Below, in pieces: positions 27,861 through 37,972 of a DNA stretch of 64,000 nucleotides. Each line of letters opens with the position of its first letter. The stretch's first letter is position 1. The DNA is from Jiella flava (GTDB lineage Bacteria; Pseudomonadota; Alphaproteobacteria; Rhizobiales; Rhizobiaceae). The notes beneath the pieces were generated by a model. The model ran no database searches, was not told the DNA's origin, and saw only the letters and a list, made by a program, of their open reading frames with translations. A program made the translations under genes and the position numbers. The stretch spans positions 545,150-609,149 of the forward strand of contig NZ_JAFMPP010000001.1 of the NCBI RefSeq assembly GCF_017349315.1. Direction: 5' to 3'.

Positions 27861-28475
27861 ATGTTGGGCCGTTACAAGCTTTATTTCAAACCACAAACCC
27901 GCGCCTTTGTGGCCCGGTGGATGCTGGAAGAGGTGCAGGCCGACTACGAACTGGCGGCCATCGATTTAGAGGCGGGCGAGAACCGCGCGCCGGCGTTTCT
28001 CGCCATCAATCCGATGGGCAAAGTGCCGACGCTGATCTTGCCCGACGGCACGGTCATGACCGAAAGCGCGGCGATTCTCGCCCATCTCGCCGACTGCTTT
28101 CCCGAGGCGTCCCTGGCGCCTGAGATCGGGACGAGCGCGCGGGCCATTTATTATCGCTGGCTCTTCTTCGCTCCCTCATGTCTCGAACCCGCGACGGTCG
28201 ACGTGATGATGCGCAAGGATTCTGAGCCTTTGCCGAAGCATGCCGTCGGTTGGGGCAGCTACGACGATGTCGTCGATACGGTCGAGGGCCAGCTCGACAG
28301 GGCTGCCTACGTCACCGGCGAGACCTTTACGGCCGCAGACCTCGCCGTCGGGGCGGCGCTTTGGTGGATGACGCAATTCGGCGCCCCGCGGATGGCGCAA
28401 AGTCAGGCCATTCAGAGCTTCATCGGACGCGTGACGGCACGGGACGCCTTCAAGCGCGCCCAGGCGGCGGTCTGA
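27861..28475 (+). CDS. Glutathione S-transferase family protein
   Basis: A 204-residue cytosolic protein with a thioredoxin-like N-terminal domain (residues 1-80) and helical C-terminal domain. NPMGKVPTLILPDG and the following MTESAAILAHLAD are the glutathione-binding cis-Pro and Glu-Ser motifs. TAADLAVGAALWW matches the N-capping box of GSTs. The class is not clear; catalytic Ser/Tyr is not obvious at the N-terminus (KPQTRAF). GGGAGGA precedes the ATG. Confidence 0.88.
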   Translation: MLGRYKLYFKPQTRAFVARWMLEEVQADYELAAIDLEAGENRAPAFLAINPMGKVPTLILPDGTVMTESAAILAHLADCFPEASLAPEIGTSARAIYYRWLFFAPSCLEPATVDVMMRKDSEPLPKHAVGWGSYDDVVDTVEGQLDRAAYVTGETFTAADLAVGAALWWMTQFGAPRMAQSQAIQSFIGRVTARDAFKRAQAAV

Positions 28476-28648
28476 ATGTCATCCGATCGGCCAGGCGGCC
28501 AAGCTCGGTGAGCGCGGCCGATCGCCCATAACCGGGGGCTCGGCTGCTCCAACTCGGCCTGATTGTCTTCGTGACGCATCACGCGTTGACAGGATAGGTC
28601 GCGAAGCGCATCGAAGCCGGACAGCCCATCAAGCATCGGAATTTGGCG

Positions 28649-29263
28649 ATGAGCGACACCCTCATCCGATCGATCGATCAGCTCGAAGCGCTTTATGGTG
28701 AGCCTCTCGCCCCGTCGCTCGCCAAGGTCGCCGATCACCTGACACCCCATTACCGCGCCCTCGTCGAGGCCTCACCCTTCGTGCTGGTCGCCAGCGTCGG
28801 CCCCGAAGGGCTCGACTGTTCGCCCCGAGGCGATCCGGCCGGTTTCGTCGCCATCGATGATGAGGCAACGCTGCTCCTGCCCGACCGGCTGGGCAACAAC
28901 CGCGCCGATACGCTGAAAAACATCGTGCGCGATCCGCGTGTCGCCCTGCTCTTCCTGATTCCCGGCATCGGCGAGACCTTGCGGGTCAACGGCCGGGCCG
29001 AGATCGACATCGCATCGGCGCTGCTGGAGCGTTTCGCAATCAACGGCAAGCGGCCGCGCAGCGTCATCCGGATTCGTATCGAGACGGTCTATTTCCAGTG
29101 CCAGAAGGCGCTGGTGCGCTCGCGCCTGTGGGATGCGAGCCGCCACGTCGACCGCAAATCACTGCCGAGCGCCGGCGACATGCTGGCCGAGCGCATGGCA
29201 GGCTTCGACGGCGCGAGCTACGACGCCCATTATCCCGAGCGGCTCAAGCAGACGATTTATTGA
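28649..29263 (+). CDS. Pyridoxamine 5'-phosphate oxidase-like flavin-binding protein
   Basis: A 204-residue split-barrel protein of the PPOX superfamily, in the group that has PFVLVASVGPEGLDCSPRGD followed by LLLPDRLGNNRADTL and PRVALLFLIPG. These residues form the FMN site. The C-terminal part with CQKALVRSRLWD is typical of this subgroup. No pathway link is clear from neighbours. ATG 28649 is preferred to TTG 28643. True substrate unknown. Confidence 0.85.
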   Translation: MSDTLIRSIDQLEALYGEPLAPSLAKVADHLTPHYRALVEASPFVLVASVGPEGLDCSPRGDPAGFVAIDDEATLLLPDRLGNNRADTLKNIVRDPRVALLFLIPGIGETLRVNGRAEIDIASALLERFAINGKRPRSVIRIRIETVYFQCQKALVRSRLWDASRHVDRKSLPSAGDMLAERMAGFDGASYDAHYPERLKQTIY

Positions 29264-29294
29264 GCCGGGCTGGCCGGCTCCGCGGGCGATCCAC

Positions 29295-29660
29295 TCAGGC
29301 GTCCCGCTTCAGGCCCTTGGCCGCCAGCTCGTCCAGATAGCCCTGCCAGCGCGCCTCCGCCTCACGGCCGAGTTCGGACAGATAGGTCCAGGAATACAGC
29401 CCGCTGTCATGGCCATCGGAGAACACGATCCTGACGGCATAATGGCCGATCGGCTGAAGGTCGGCGATCGTCACGGCCCTCTTGCCGGACACGGTCTTGC
29501 GGTCGGCCTCCGAATGGCCCCGCACCTCCGCCGACGGCGACAGGACGCGCAACATCTCGGCGGAGAATTCGTCCCGCGCCCCGTCCACCCAGGTGACGGA
29601 CAGACGAGCGCGATCTTTAGCCACACGCAGCTCGCTCGGCGCTTCGATTTTCGTGCTCAT
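29295..29660 (-). CDS. DUF971 family protein (GBBH-like N-terminal domain)
   Basis: A 121-residue protein of the gamma-butyrobetaine hydroxylase-like N-terminal family (DUF971). It shows LSVTWVDGARDEFSAEMLRV and IGHYAVRIVFSDGHDSGLYS, followed by WTYLSELG, which is the family core. Stand-alone copies occur near molybdenum cofactor or Fe-S genes; here moaA is divergent 160 bp away. ATG 29660 is taken; ATG 29669 with AAAAGGGG close upstream is an alternative. The role is unknown. Confidence 0.85.
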   Translation of the reverse strand: MSTKIEAPSELRVAKDRARLSVTWVDGARDEFSAEMLRVLSPSAEVRGHSEADRKTVSGKRAVTIADLQPIGHYAVRIVFSDGHDSGLYSWTYLSELGREAEARWQGYLDELAAKGLKRDA

Positions 29661-29820
29661 CGCCTCCATCGCCCCTTTTCCCGGCGCACGGCCGAAACGT
29701 CGATATACCATTTTCCAATGACTTGATCGAAGCTGGCCGCTTGACCCTATCCTTGCGCAATTCCACATTCGCAACCAGCATTGCAAGCCGACGATCCGCT
29801 GGAAGGACGCATTTTCGAGT

Positions 29821-30870
29821 ATGGCGATTGCCCGTGACGTGTTGGACCGCCCGGGAGCGACGCGCGCTCCGACGACCGAGATGATCGATCCGTTCGGCCG
29901 GGCAGTCACCTATCTGAGGGTGTCGGTCACCGATCGCTGCGACTTCCGATGCGTCTACTGTATGGCGGAAAACATGACCTTCCTGCCAAGGCAGGATCTT
30001 CTGACCCTCGAAGAGCTTGACCGGCTGTGCACCGCCTTTGTCGAAAAGGGTGTGCGCAAGCTGCGGCTGACCGGTGGCGAGCCGCTGGTCCGGCGCAACA
30101 TCATGCATCTGATCCACGCTTTGTCGCGCCATCTGCGAAGCGGCGCCATCGACGAGTTGACGCTGACCACCAACGGCTCCCAGCTGGCGCGCTTTGCGGA
30201 TGAACTCGGCGATTGCGGCGTCGAGCGGATCAATGTGTCCCTCGACACGATGGATCCCGACAAGTTCAAGGCGATCACCCGCTGGGGCGATTTTGCCAAG
30301 GTGATGGCCGGCATTCGGGCCGCCCAGGCGGCCGGCATCCGAATCAAGCTCAACGCCGTCGCGCTGAAAGGTTTCAATGATACCGAAATCCCGGCGATGG
30401 TTGAATGGGCCCATGGCGAGGGCATGGATCTCACCTTGATCGAGACCATGCCGCTCGGCGAGATCGAAGGCGACCGCACCGACCAGTATCTGCCGTTGTC
30501 AGAGGTTCGCGCCAATCTGGCGGAACGCTTCACCCTGACCGACATCCCTGACAAGACCGGCGGCCCGGCCCGCTATGTCGCGGTCGAGGAGACCGGCGGC
30601 AAGCTCGGTTTCATCACGCCGCTCACCCATAATTTCTGCGAAAGCTGCAACCGCGTTCGTCTGACCTGCACCGGCACGCTTTACATGTGCCTCGGTCAGG
30701 AGGATGCCGCCGACCTTCGGACGCCGCTGAGGGCCAGCGAGAGCAATGCATTGCTGTCGAATGCCATCGACGAGGCGATCGGCCGCAAACCGAAGGGACA
30801 TGATTTCATCATCGACCGGGCGACGCGCAAACCCGCGCTGTCCCGGCATATGAGCGTGACCGGGGGATAG
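29821..30870 (+). CDS. moaA: GTP 3',8-cyclase MoaA (molybdenum cofactor synthesis)
   Basis: A 349-residue radical SAM enzyme for the first step of molybdopterin synthesis. Cys40, Cys44 and Cys47 ([11 protein letters not shown]) bind the SAM cluster; [19 protein letters not shown] near the C-terminus binds the second cluster. [14 protein letters not shown] binds SAM. It ends with the conserved Gly-Gly that activates catalysis. Length is normal. MobA lies 1.3 kb downstream on the same strand. Confidence 0.97.
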   Translation: MAIARDVLDRPGATRAPTTEMIDPFGRAVTYLRVSVTDRCDFRCVYCMAENMTFLPRQDLLTLEELDRLCTAFVEKGVRKLRLTGGEPLVRRNIMHLIHALSRHLRSGAIDELTLTTNGSQLARFADELGDCGVERINVSLDTMDPDKFKAITRWGDFAKVMAGIRAAQAAGIRIKLNAVALKGFNDTEIPAMVEWAHGEGMDLTLIETMPLGEIEGDRTDQYLPLSEVRANLAERFTLTDIPDKTGGPARYVAVEETGGKLGFITPLTHNFCESCNRVRLTCTGTLYMCLGQEDAADLRTPLRASESNALLSNAIDEAIGRKPKGHDFIIDRATRKPALSRHMSVTGG

Positions 30871-30889
30871 ACATGTCGCACGCTCGACG

Positions 30890-30960
30890 CGCGCGTCCTC
30901 TGATTGAGTCTCCGCACCGTGCTTTTCGAAAATCGGTTGCGACGTGCGGACCGATGCTGG
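30890..30960 (-). repeat. Intergenic repeat family A, diverged partial copy
   Basis: Read on the minus strand it begins CCAGCATCGG and contains ACCGATTTTCGAAAAGCACG, aligning with the copy at 31948-32050. The terminal palindrome has decayed. It lies just after moaA. Confidence 0.55.
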
Positions 30961-31066
30961 AGACAGCGGGCAGCGACCTTGCCACGACGAGGCTGTGTGG
31001 CCCGTCCGGCGCCGGACGCGCCGGACGCGCCGGCTGCCAAGGCCTGCCCTGCGCACGGCTTGGTCC

Positions 31067-31678
31067 TTATGCCGTTCGGGCCGGACGCCAGGGATGGATC
31101 TCAGCCCGGGGATCCGCCTTGTCCTCGCGGCCTTCGCCGTCCTTCGACCGATGACCCGCTCGCGACAGAGCCTCGATGAGATCGCGGATTTCATCCCAGT
31201 CGCGCCCGCGGCTCGGCACCGGAGAAAGGAGGGGTAAGGCTTTCGCCAACTCGGGATCGGTATCGGATCGCGGCGCCTCGGTGGAGACCGGCGCGGCGAG
31301 TTTCGGCAGCGAGGCGCGCAACGCCAAGGAAAGCCGATCGGCATGCGGATCGAGATCACCTGCCGCTCCGGGCAAGGCGCGCCGACGGGTCTCCTCGGCC
31401 GCGATCAGCGCGTCGAGCGCGCGGCTCATGCCGGAGACCATCGCCGGACCGCCGCCGACGACCACGGTTGAATCGCCGGACCCATCGTCTTCTCGGGAGG
31501 ACGAAGACGGGGCGCGGTCGGCCGAAGCGGCGTCGGCCCAGCCCCTATCCGCGTCATCCTCCGATCGGCCGCGCGGCGGCTTTCGGCGTGAACGCTGATC
31601 GTCGTCGATCACGGGTCTTCGCCGGCTGTCGGAGTACCCCCCCAACAAGGCCGTCATAGCAGAAAAGTTGAACCCCAT
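31067..31678 (-). CDS. Hypothetical protein, charged and Ser/Arg-rich
   Basis: A 203-residue frame not recognised from any family. The start ATG 31678 is supported by a strong GGAGGTGATGGAG ribosome sequence. The N-terminus MGFNFSAMTALLGGY is followed by a low-complexity basic/acidic stretch (residues about 15-65), then a more ordered region with MSRALDALIAAEETRRRAL and a C-terminal helix WDEIRDLIEALSRAG. It has no membrane span or signal peptide. It lies between moaA and mobA on the opposite strand. It could be a lineage-specific gene. Confidence 0.5.
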   Translation of the reverse strand: MGFNFSAMTALLGGYSDSRRRPVIDDDQRSRRKPPRGRSEDDADRGWADAASADRAPSSSSREDDGSGDSTVVVGGGPAMVSGMSRALDALIAAEETRRRALPGAAGDLDPHADRLSLALRASLPKLAAPVSTEAPRSDTDPELAKALPLLSPVPSRGRDWDEIRDLIEALSRAGHRSKDGEGREDKADPRAEIHPWRPARTA

Positions 31679-31947
31679 CTCCATCACCTCCAAAACCGGG
31701 GCTGAATGAAGATGATGGCGCAGAGAATCTGCGATTCTCTTTGCGGAAGACCTTGTATTTGATGAAATATGATTCAAAGTCGCCCCCCCCCGGCGAGCGA
31801 CAGTCCAACCAACGACCAGCGTTTATTCTTCGAGCGACGGTCCGCTCGCGAGGAATGGCACCCCTTGACTCGCAACGCCTTGCCTCGGCGCGCCCTGCCG
31901 ACATCGTCGTTCCAAACGACCTGCGGCATCGCCATCGCCCATCAATT

Positions 31948-32050
31948 GGAGCGCCCTACGTCCGATCGGACGCAGAGAGGTCGCTCTCACCCTTGGAATC
32001 GACGCATCGTGCTTTGCCGAAAATCGATTCCGATTTTCGGGCCGGTGCTG
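31948..32050 (-). repeat. Intergenic repeat family A, copy 3 (reverse orientation)
   Basis: Its reverse complement runs CAGCACCGGCCCGAAAATCG to a terminal GCGTCCGATCGGACG palindrome and matches copy 2 almost throughout. It takes up part of the 475-bp gene-free gap 31679-32153; the rest of that gap shows no gene. Confidence 0.85.
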
Positions 32051-32153
32051 TAAAGATTCCATCCATGACACGATCCGAGGATGGACTTGCCGCACCCGAA
32101 GGGCTCGCCGCGCTCATCGTCGCCTTGTCGGCCCCACGCGTTGTCCGTCCGGC

Positions 32154-32780
32154 ATGACGCCCGCCGGACTGATCCTGGCCGGTGGACATGGCAGCCGCAT
32201 GGGCGGCGCGGTTCCCAAGCCGCTCACCCTGCTGGCAGGCCGGCCGCTGATTGGCCACATCGTCGACCGGCTGGGCGACACGGTGAAACCGCTCTTGATC
32301 GCCGCGCCGACCGGCCAAGGGTTCGAGCGTTTCGCGCGACCGCTCGCGCCCGATCTGCGGCCCGGCCTGCCCGGCCCGCTCGCCGGGATCGAAGCCGGGC
32401 TCGCCGCGTTGACGACGCTGAAGGATGCGCCACGCCATTTGCTGGTGACACCCGGCGACGCGCCGTTTCTGCCCCGCGATCTCGCGTCGCAACTGACCGC
32501 CGCGCCCGACGATCAGCCGATCATCGCCCAGTTCGAAAACCGGCTGCAGCCGGCGACGGGCCTATGGCCGCTGGGCATTTTGCCGAAGCTGAGCGCTTGG
32601 CTTGATGCCGACCAGCCGCTGGCGATCCTCGCCTTTCTTGACTCGGCCGGCTTTGTCAGCGTCTCGATCGGACCACAGGACGATGCGCCGGACGGCGATC
32701 CGTTCTTCAACGTCAATACGCCCGACGATCTCGCCACGGCCCAGAAGTTCATCGGCGGAACAGCCGCCAAGGGACTTTAA
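32154..32780 (+). CDS. mobA: Molybdenum cofactor guanylyltransferase MobA
   Basis: A 208-residue nucleotidyltransferase that attaches GMP to molybdopterin. AGLILAGGHGSRMGGAVPKP is the GTP-binding signature, LPGPLAGIEAGL and LVTPGDAPFLP hold guanine and metal-binding Asp residues, and FFNVNTPDDLATAQ ends the domain. Normal length. MoaA nearby supports the assignment. Confidence 0.95.
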   Translation: MTPAGLILAGGHGSRMGGAVPKPLTLLAGRPLIGHIVDRLGDTVKPLLIAAPTGQGFERFARPLAPDLRPGLPGPLAGIEAGLAALTTLKDAPRHLLVTPGDAPFLPRDLASQLTAAPDDQPIIAQFENRLQPATGLWPLGILPKLSAWLDADQPLAILAFLDSAGFVSVSIGPQDDAPDGDPFFNVNTPDDLATAQKFIGGTAAKGL

Positions 32781-32957
32781 CATATCGCGAAATCAGCCTG
32801 ATCAACCACATGTGGCGCTTGATTTCACGGTTGCGTTTCGCGTCTAAAAAGTGGCAGCATGCTATCGAGAAAAGCCTGCCCATTTGCGTGGCAGATTCCC
32901 TGTTGTGCATTGAAGGCAAAGGATAAAATACCCGGTTCCCGACGAAAAGAGGTCTCC

Positions 32958-33770
32958 ATGCGTCTCGTCCATACTATCGCTCTTGCGGCCGCCGTCTCGG
33001 CAATACTGGCCGGTTCAGCCGTGGCTCAGGAAAGCGACGCCGGCAAGGACTGGTCGACGGTCAAAATCGGCACGGAAGGCGCCTATCCTCCGTTCAACTT
33101 TCTCGACGCCGGCGGCAATCTGAAAGGCTTTGACGTCGATATCGCCCAGGCGCTATGCGACCACATGAAGGTCAAATGCACCTTTGTCACCCAGGATTGG
33201 GACGGGATGATCCCGGCGCTCAAAAACAGCAATTTCGACGCGATCGCCGCGTCCATGTCGATCACCCCGGAGCGCGAGAAGCAGATCACCTTCTCCAACA
33301 AATACTATCAGACCCCGCCGGCCATCGCCGTGCCGAAGGACTCCGACATCAAGGAAGCCACCGATACGGCGCTGAAGGGCAAAACGATTGGCGCCCAGGT
33401 TTCCACCACCCATGCCCAGGCGGCTCAGGCCCTGTTTCCCGACGCCGACATCAAGCAGTATCCGACCGCCGAGGAATACAAGCTCGACATCGAGAACGGC
33501 CGTCTCGACGCGGTGATGGACGACGTGGTCGTGTTGACCGAATGGGTGAAAAGCAAAGAGGGCGCCTGCTGCAAGATCCTTGGCACCCTGCCGGCCGATC
33601 CGAAGATCTACGGCAAAGGCGTCGGCATCGGCCTGCGTCAGGGCGACGACAAGCTGAAGGCCATGTTCAACAAGGCGATCGTCGCGATCCGCCAGGACGG
33701 CACCTATAAGAAAATCCAAGACAAATATTTCGACTTCGACGTCTATGGCGCAGAGCCGACCGCGCAATGA
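32958..33770 (+). CDS. Amino-acid ABC transporter substrate-binding protein (lysine/arginine/ornithine type)
   Basis: A 270-residue type II periplasmic-binding protein. Residues 1-23 are a signal peptide ending GSAVAQ. IGTEGAYPPFNFLDAGGNLK, GFDVDIAQALCDHM and WDGMIPALKNSNFDAIAASM are the HisJ/ArgT signatures; the Cys pairs (CDHMKVKC, CC near 210) also occur in this family. ATG 32958 follows AAGAGGT. It is separated from its two permease genes by a terminator-like hairpin. No ATPase is adjacent. Confidence 0.93.
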   Translation: MRLVHTIALAAAVSAILAGSAVAQESDAGKDWSTVKIGTEGAYPPFNFLDAGGNLKGFDVDIAQALCDHMKVKCTFVTQDWDGMIPALKNSNFDAIAASMSITPEREKQITFSNKYYQTPPAIAVPKDSDIKEATDTALKGKTIGAQVSTTHAQAAQALFPDADIKQYPTAEEYKLDIENGRLDAVMDDVVVLTEWVKSKEGACCKILGTLPADPKIYGKGVGIGLRQGDDKLKAMFNKAIVAIRQDGTYKKIQDKYFDFDVYGAEPTAQ

Positions 33771-33798
33771 CCGATAACCCGAGCTGAGGGATGAGAAG

Positions 33799-33828
33799 GC
33801 CGCCGGTGCGATCGCCGGCGGCTTTTTT
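33799..33828 (+). terminator. Rho-independent terminator after the binding-protein gene
   Basis: GCCGCCGG (33799-33806) pairs with CCGGCGGC (33815-33822) and is followed by six T. As the co-directional permeases start 70 bp later, it probably acts as a partial terminator that gives excess binding protein. Confidence 0.8.
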
Positions 33829-33897
33829 GCGCTTGTCTCGGCCCGTCGATAGAGGGAAAGCCTCCGTCTCACGCATGGACAACGGCGAACAGATCGC

Positions 33898-34608
33898 ATG
33901 AACGACTATTTCACCCTTCTGGGTTTCGGGCCGACCGGCTGGGGCGACGATCTGGCCAGAGGCGCCGTCGTCACCGTCTCGCTGTCGCTGGCCACTTTGC
34001 CGATCGGCCTTTGCCTTGGCTTCCTTCTCTCCTTGGCCAAGCAGTCTGAAGACATGCTGCTCAAGCTGTCGGCCGACATTTTCACCACGATCTTTCGCGG
34101 CCTGCCGGAACTGTTGACGCTGTTCCTGGTCTATTTCGGCGTCAACGCGGCGCTGCGATCGTTCTCCGAGGCGACCGGCCTGCCGGACCTTGCGTTGTCG
34201 AGTTTCGTCTCCGGCATGACGGCGCTCGGCGTCGTCTTCTCGGCCTTTGCCAGCGAGGTGTTTCTCTCGGCCTTTCGCGGCATTCCACACGGCCAAAGCG
34301 AGGCCGGCCTCGCGCTCGGCCTTGGCCGGGCCAAGGTGATGCTTCTCGTCATCCTGCCGCAGTTGATCAAGATCGCCCTGCCAGGTCTCGCCAATTTGTG
34401 GATGAGCCTTTTGAAAGACACGGCCCTCGTATCGGTGATTGGCCTGGCGGATATTCTACGCCAGGCCAGCATCGCTGCCCGAGTGTCGCGCGAGCCGTTC
34501 CTGTTCTTCGGCTCGGCGATCGTCCTCTATCTCGTGCTGACGATCCTCTCCTCGATCGCACTTGGCGGTATCGATCGCTGGACCAAGCGTGGGGAGGCCG
34601 CCCAGTGA
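33898..34608 (+). CDS. Amino-acid ABC transporter permease (HisQ-like)
   Basis: A 236-residue inner-membrane permease with about five spans. FTTIFRGLPELLTLFLVYFG and the loop EVFLSAFRGIPHGQSEAGLA then LGLGRAKVMLLVILPQ form the HisQ/HisM signature that contacts the ATPase. It overlaps the next permease by 4 bases. The likely cargo is a basic amino acid or opine, by analogy with HisJ/OccT systems. Confidence 0.92.
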   Translation: MNDYFTLLGFGPTGWGDDLARGAVVTVSLSLATLPIGLCLGFLLSLAKQSEDMLLKLSADIFTTIFRGLPELLTLFLVYFGVNAALRSFSEATGLPDLALSSFVSGMTALGVVFSAFASEVFLSAFRGIPHGQSEAGLALGLGRAKVMLLVILPQLIKIALPGLANLWMSLLKDTALVSVIGLADILRQASIAARVSREPFLFFGSAIVLYLVLTILSSIALGGIDRWTKRGEAAQ

Positions 34609-35417
34609 GCGGCAACCATCCATTCATCGCCGCCCCCATTGCGCCGCGCCAACCCCTGAAGATCGCCGGGTTGATCGCCATCGGCGTGTGGATCGCGGCG
34701 GCGATCGCCTTCGCCGTCTATTTTACCCATGTCTTCGACGCCACGCTGATTGAGCGTTTCGGCTGGTCCTATCTCTCCGGCCTTTGGGTCACCGTTTCGC
34801 TGGTGACGGTCTCCTTCCTCTGCGGCGCAATCGTCTCGCTGCCGGTGGCGCTCGGGCGGATGGCCACCAACAAGCTGGCGCGCGGGCTCGCCTTTGCCTT
34901 CGTCTATTTCTTCCGCGGCACCCCGCTGATCGCCCAAATCTTCCTGGTCTATTACGGCTTTGGCGAGTTTCGCGGCTTCTTCGAGAGCATCGGCCTCTGG
35001 TGGTTCTTCCGCGAGGCCTGGTATTGTGGCCTGTTCTCCCTGGCACTGAACACCGCGGCCTATCAGGCCGAAATCTTGCGCGGCGCGATCGAGAGCGTAC
35101 CGAAAGGCCAATGGGAGGGCGGCCGCTCGCTGGGGCTTTCCCGCACCGTGATCTTCTTCAAGATCGTCATTCCGCAGGCAATGGTGGTGGCCCTTCGCCC
35201 CTATGCCAACGAGATCATTCTGATGATCAAGGCCTCAGCGATCGTTGCGATCATCACCGTCTACGACCTGTTTGGCGAAACCCGGCAGGCCTATTCCCGC
35301 ACCTACGACTTCCAGACCTATGTCTGGGCGGCGCTGCTTTATCTCGCCTTGGTCGAAGCTCTTAGACATCTCACCAATTTCGCCGAGCGGCGGCTCACCC
35401 GCCATCTGCGCCGCTGA
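34605..35417 (+). CDS. Amino-acid ABC transporter permease (HisM-like)
   Basis: A 270-residue permease. GTG 34605 overlaps the upstream stop (GTGA) with GGGGAGG at 34591-34597. FVYFFRGTPLIAQIFLVYYG and the EILRGAIESVPKGQWEGGRS loop are HisM signatures; ASAIVAIITVYDLFGETRQA is the conserved C-terminal block. No hisP-like ATPase gene follows; the next gene is a chemoreceptor on the same strand, after 278 bp with no gene. Confidence 0.92.
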   Translation: MSGNHPFIAAPIAPRQPLKIAGLIAIGVWIAAAIAFAVYFTHVFDATLIERFGWSYLSGLWVTVSLVTVSFLCGAIVSLPVALGRMATNKLARGLAFAFVYFFRGTPLIAQIFLVYYGFGEFRGFFESIGLWWFFREAWYCGLFSLALNTAAYQAEILRGAIESVPKGQWEGGRSLGLSRTVIFFKIVIPQAMVVALRPYANEIILMIKASAIVAIITVYDLFGETRQAYSRTYDFQTYVWAALLYLALVEALRHLTNFAERRLTRHLRR

Positions 35418-35695
35418 CGGGCGGCGGCCTGATCGCTCGGGCCGTTGCATCATGCATCAGCCATGAGGAATGAATCGTTCCGAGTGATCGAACCCGCTGG
35501 TCATGAGTCTTGTCGCGCAAAAATGCGCATCTCGCGTAGATGACGAACACAATTCGGGGGAATTGCGCGCGAGAAAGTTGGGCCATTCGGCGGCAATTGC
35601 ACAAATTCAGGCAAGAATGCGGCGCAAAATTCACGATTTCGAAAACAACTACGGGAACTATCACAACGCAACAATCAGTTTTAGAGATGATCACC

Positions 35696-37942
35696 ATGCG
35701 CCTTGCTTCTCTCTCGATCCGTGCCAAATTTGCGCTCGTCGTCGTCGGTGCGGCGCTCATCGCCGGTACGGCCGTTGGGCTTTTGAGTTATCGCATCGGC
35801 AAGGCCGGTCTCGAAGAGGCAAGCGAAGCGCGTCTCGATATGATCGCCCGCTCGCGAACCGAAGCCCTTCAGGCATATCTCACCCGCGCCGAGCAGGGAC
35901 TGGCGGAAATCGCCCAGAACAATACGATCGGCGACTCCATGGACAGTATGGACACGGTGCTGAGCGCCGAGCGCGACAAGATTGAGCAATTCTTCCAGGA
36001 TCCGTCCAAATCGCGAGAACAGCGCATCGCCTATGATGGCGACGGCTCGAAACTGATTTACGCTCTCAAATACAACCGCTTCCACGCCTCGCTGGTCAGC
36101 GCGCTGAAAAACGCGCACGTCTCCGACATCTACATCATCGACAAGAACGGCACCGTCGTCTTCAGCGCCACCAAAGGGCCGGAGCTGCTCAAGAACGTCG
36201 CCACCATCGAAGACGGCGTCCTTGCAAATGTGGTGAAGCGTTCGAAGGAAGCCGGCGAAAGCGTGGTGACAACCGGCCTGATGAATTACCAGAGCGAGAC
36301 GAGCCAGCGCTCGGCCTTCATCGCCCGTCCGCTCGACTATAACGGCTGGGGCAAGACCGAACGCCGCGGCACGGTAATCATCCGCATCGGTCTTAACCAG
36401 CTGAATAGGGTGATCGCACCAAACGACACCGGCCACGACATCAACTTCAGCCTTCTGATCTCCAGCGACGGCGCGCTGCAGGCCGGTCGCGGGGAAAGCG
36501 ATATCAAACAGTTGCCCGCGCAGCTCGTTGACGCCAGCGACGCCGACACCGCCGGCTCCGGTTTCGCCCCCCTCGGCGGCAAACAGGTCTTCTTCGTCTG
36601 GCAGCCGCTCGACTTCCTGCATACCCCGATGATCCTGGCGATCGGCGAGAATGAGGACGTTATGCTGGCGCCCGCCAAGAAGCTGGCCAACTCGGCGCTG
36701 CTGACGACGCTCGGCATCGTGCTCGTCATGGCGCTTGTCGGTCTGATCGCTTCGACCCGCCTCACCCGCCCGCTGGTCAGCCTGGCCGATCGGATGAACC
36801 GGCTGACGGCGGGCGACAAGGCCATCGAGATCGAGGGGGCCGAGCGCAAAGACGAGATCGGCGCCATGGCACGAGCGCTGGAATCCTTCAAGCGCAACGC
36901 CATCGAGAAGGACGAGATCGAGGCGCAGACCCTCGCCAAGGATCAGGCGATTGCCGAGGAGCGCGGGCAGGTGACCGCCGAGCGCGAACGCCATGCGGCG
37001 GAGATTCAGTCCGCCGTGTCGGTGCTGGCCGATGGCATGAAGGCGCTGGCGGCGGGCCAGCTCGCCCTTCGCATCACCACGCCCTTCCCGGCCGCTCTCG
37101 ATAATCTACGACTCGACTACAATCGCTCGCTTGAGCAGCTCTGCGACACGATCTACGCGATTCGCGAATCGGCCAGCGTCGTGCGAAACGGTTCGGCCGA
37201 CCTGCGACACTCGTCGGAGGAGCTGGCGAAGCGCACCGAGCGCCAGGCTGCGACACTGGAAGAAACCGTCGCCTCGCTCGCCGAGACCGACGAATTCATC
37301 CACGTCTCGCTGACCTGCTGCGACGAAGCCGTGAAGACCACCGAGCGGACCGTCGACGACGCCAGCCGCTCCTCCGCCGTGGTGCATGAAGCGATCGCCG
37401 CCATGGAGCGTATCGAAGGCTCCTCCAAGGAGATCGAGACAATCATCGGCGTGATCGACGAGATCGCCTTCCAGACCAACCTTCTGGCGCTGAATGCCGG
37501 GGTCGAGGCGGCCCGGGCCGGTGAATCCGGCAAGGGCTTTGCCGTCGTCGCCCAGGAGGTGCGCGAACTTGCCCAGCGCTCGGCCGGCGCGGCCGCGCAG
37601 ATCGGTAAGCTGATCAGGCGCTCCAGCGACGAAGTCAAAGGCGGGGTCGGCCTGGTGCGACGGACCGGCGAGGCGCTCGAACAGATCGAGAGCAACATCC
37701 AGTCGGTCAGCGCCAGCCTCACCACACTCTCCAGCACCTCTCGCGATCAGGCCCTCAGGCTCGGGGAGATCAGCACCGCGATGCGCGACCTCGACCAGGT
37801 CACCCAGCAGAACGCCGTCATGGTCGACCGGACAGCTGCCTCGAGCCAGGAACTCGCCGCCGAGGGCGATCGCCTTGGCGAGCGCGTCGACACCTTCGCC
37901 CTGCCCCGTCAGGGGGCAACGCCGATCGCCAACGCGGCCTGA
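35696..37942 (+). CDS. Methyl-accepting chemotaxis protein
   Basis: A 748-residue receptor. Residues about 10-30 ([20 protein letters not shown]) and 325-345 are the two membrane spans bracketing a large periplasmic Cache-like sensor. HAMP follows ([18 protein letters not shown]), then a second HAMP-like stretch near [13 protein letters not shown], and the signalling tip [20 protein letters not shown] with [18 protein letters not shown]. No CheR-binding pentapeptide ends the protein. ATG 35696 is chosen; ATG 35687 is close. It follows an amino-acid importer, so its ligand may be that importer's binding protein or cargo. Confidence 0.92.
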   Translation: MRLASLSIRAKFALVVVGAALIAGTAVGLLSYRIGKAGLEEASEARLDMIARSRTEALQAYLTRAEQGLAEIAQNNTIGDSMDSMDTVLSAERDKIEQFFQDPSKSREQRIAYDGDGSKLIYALKYNRFHASLVSALKNAHVSDIYIIDKNGTVVFSATKGPELLKNVATIEDGVLANVVKRSKEAGESVVTTGLMNYQSETSQRSAFIARPLDYNGWGKTERRGTVIIRIGLNQLNRVIAPNDTGHDINFSLLISSDGALQAGRGESDIKQLPAQLVDASDADTAGSGFAPLGGKQVFFVWQPLDFLHTPMILAIGENEDVMLAPAKKLANSALLTTLGIVLVMALVGLIASTRLTRPLVSLADRMNRLTAGDKAIEIEGAERKDEIGAMARALESFKRNAIEKDEIEAQTLAKDQAIAEERGQVTAERERHAAEIQSAVSVLADGMKALAAGQLALRITTPFPAALDNLRLDYNRSLEQLCDTIYAIRESASVVRNGSADLRHSSEELAKRTERQAATLEETVASLAETDEFIHVSLTCCDEAVKTTERTVDDASRSSAVVHEAIAAMERIEGSSKEIETIIGVIDEIAFQTNLLALNAGVEAARAGESGKGFAVVAQEVRELAQRSAGAAAQIGKLIRRSSDEVKGGVGLVRRTGEALEQIESNIQSVSASLTTLSSTSRDQALRLGEISTAMRDLDQVTQQNAVMVDRTAASSQELAAEGDRLGERVDTFALPRQGATPIANAA

Positions 37943-37972
37943 GCCGAAACCAAGCCGCTCCAGCCGCCATTG

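Noticed and set aside
32830..32957. Possible sigma-54 promoter (TGGCAG sequences) before the amino-acid binding protein
   Set aside because: Neither TGGCAG copy has a TGC element at the required spacing.
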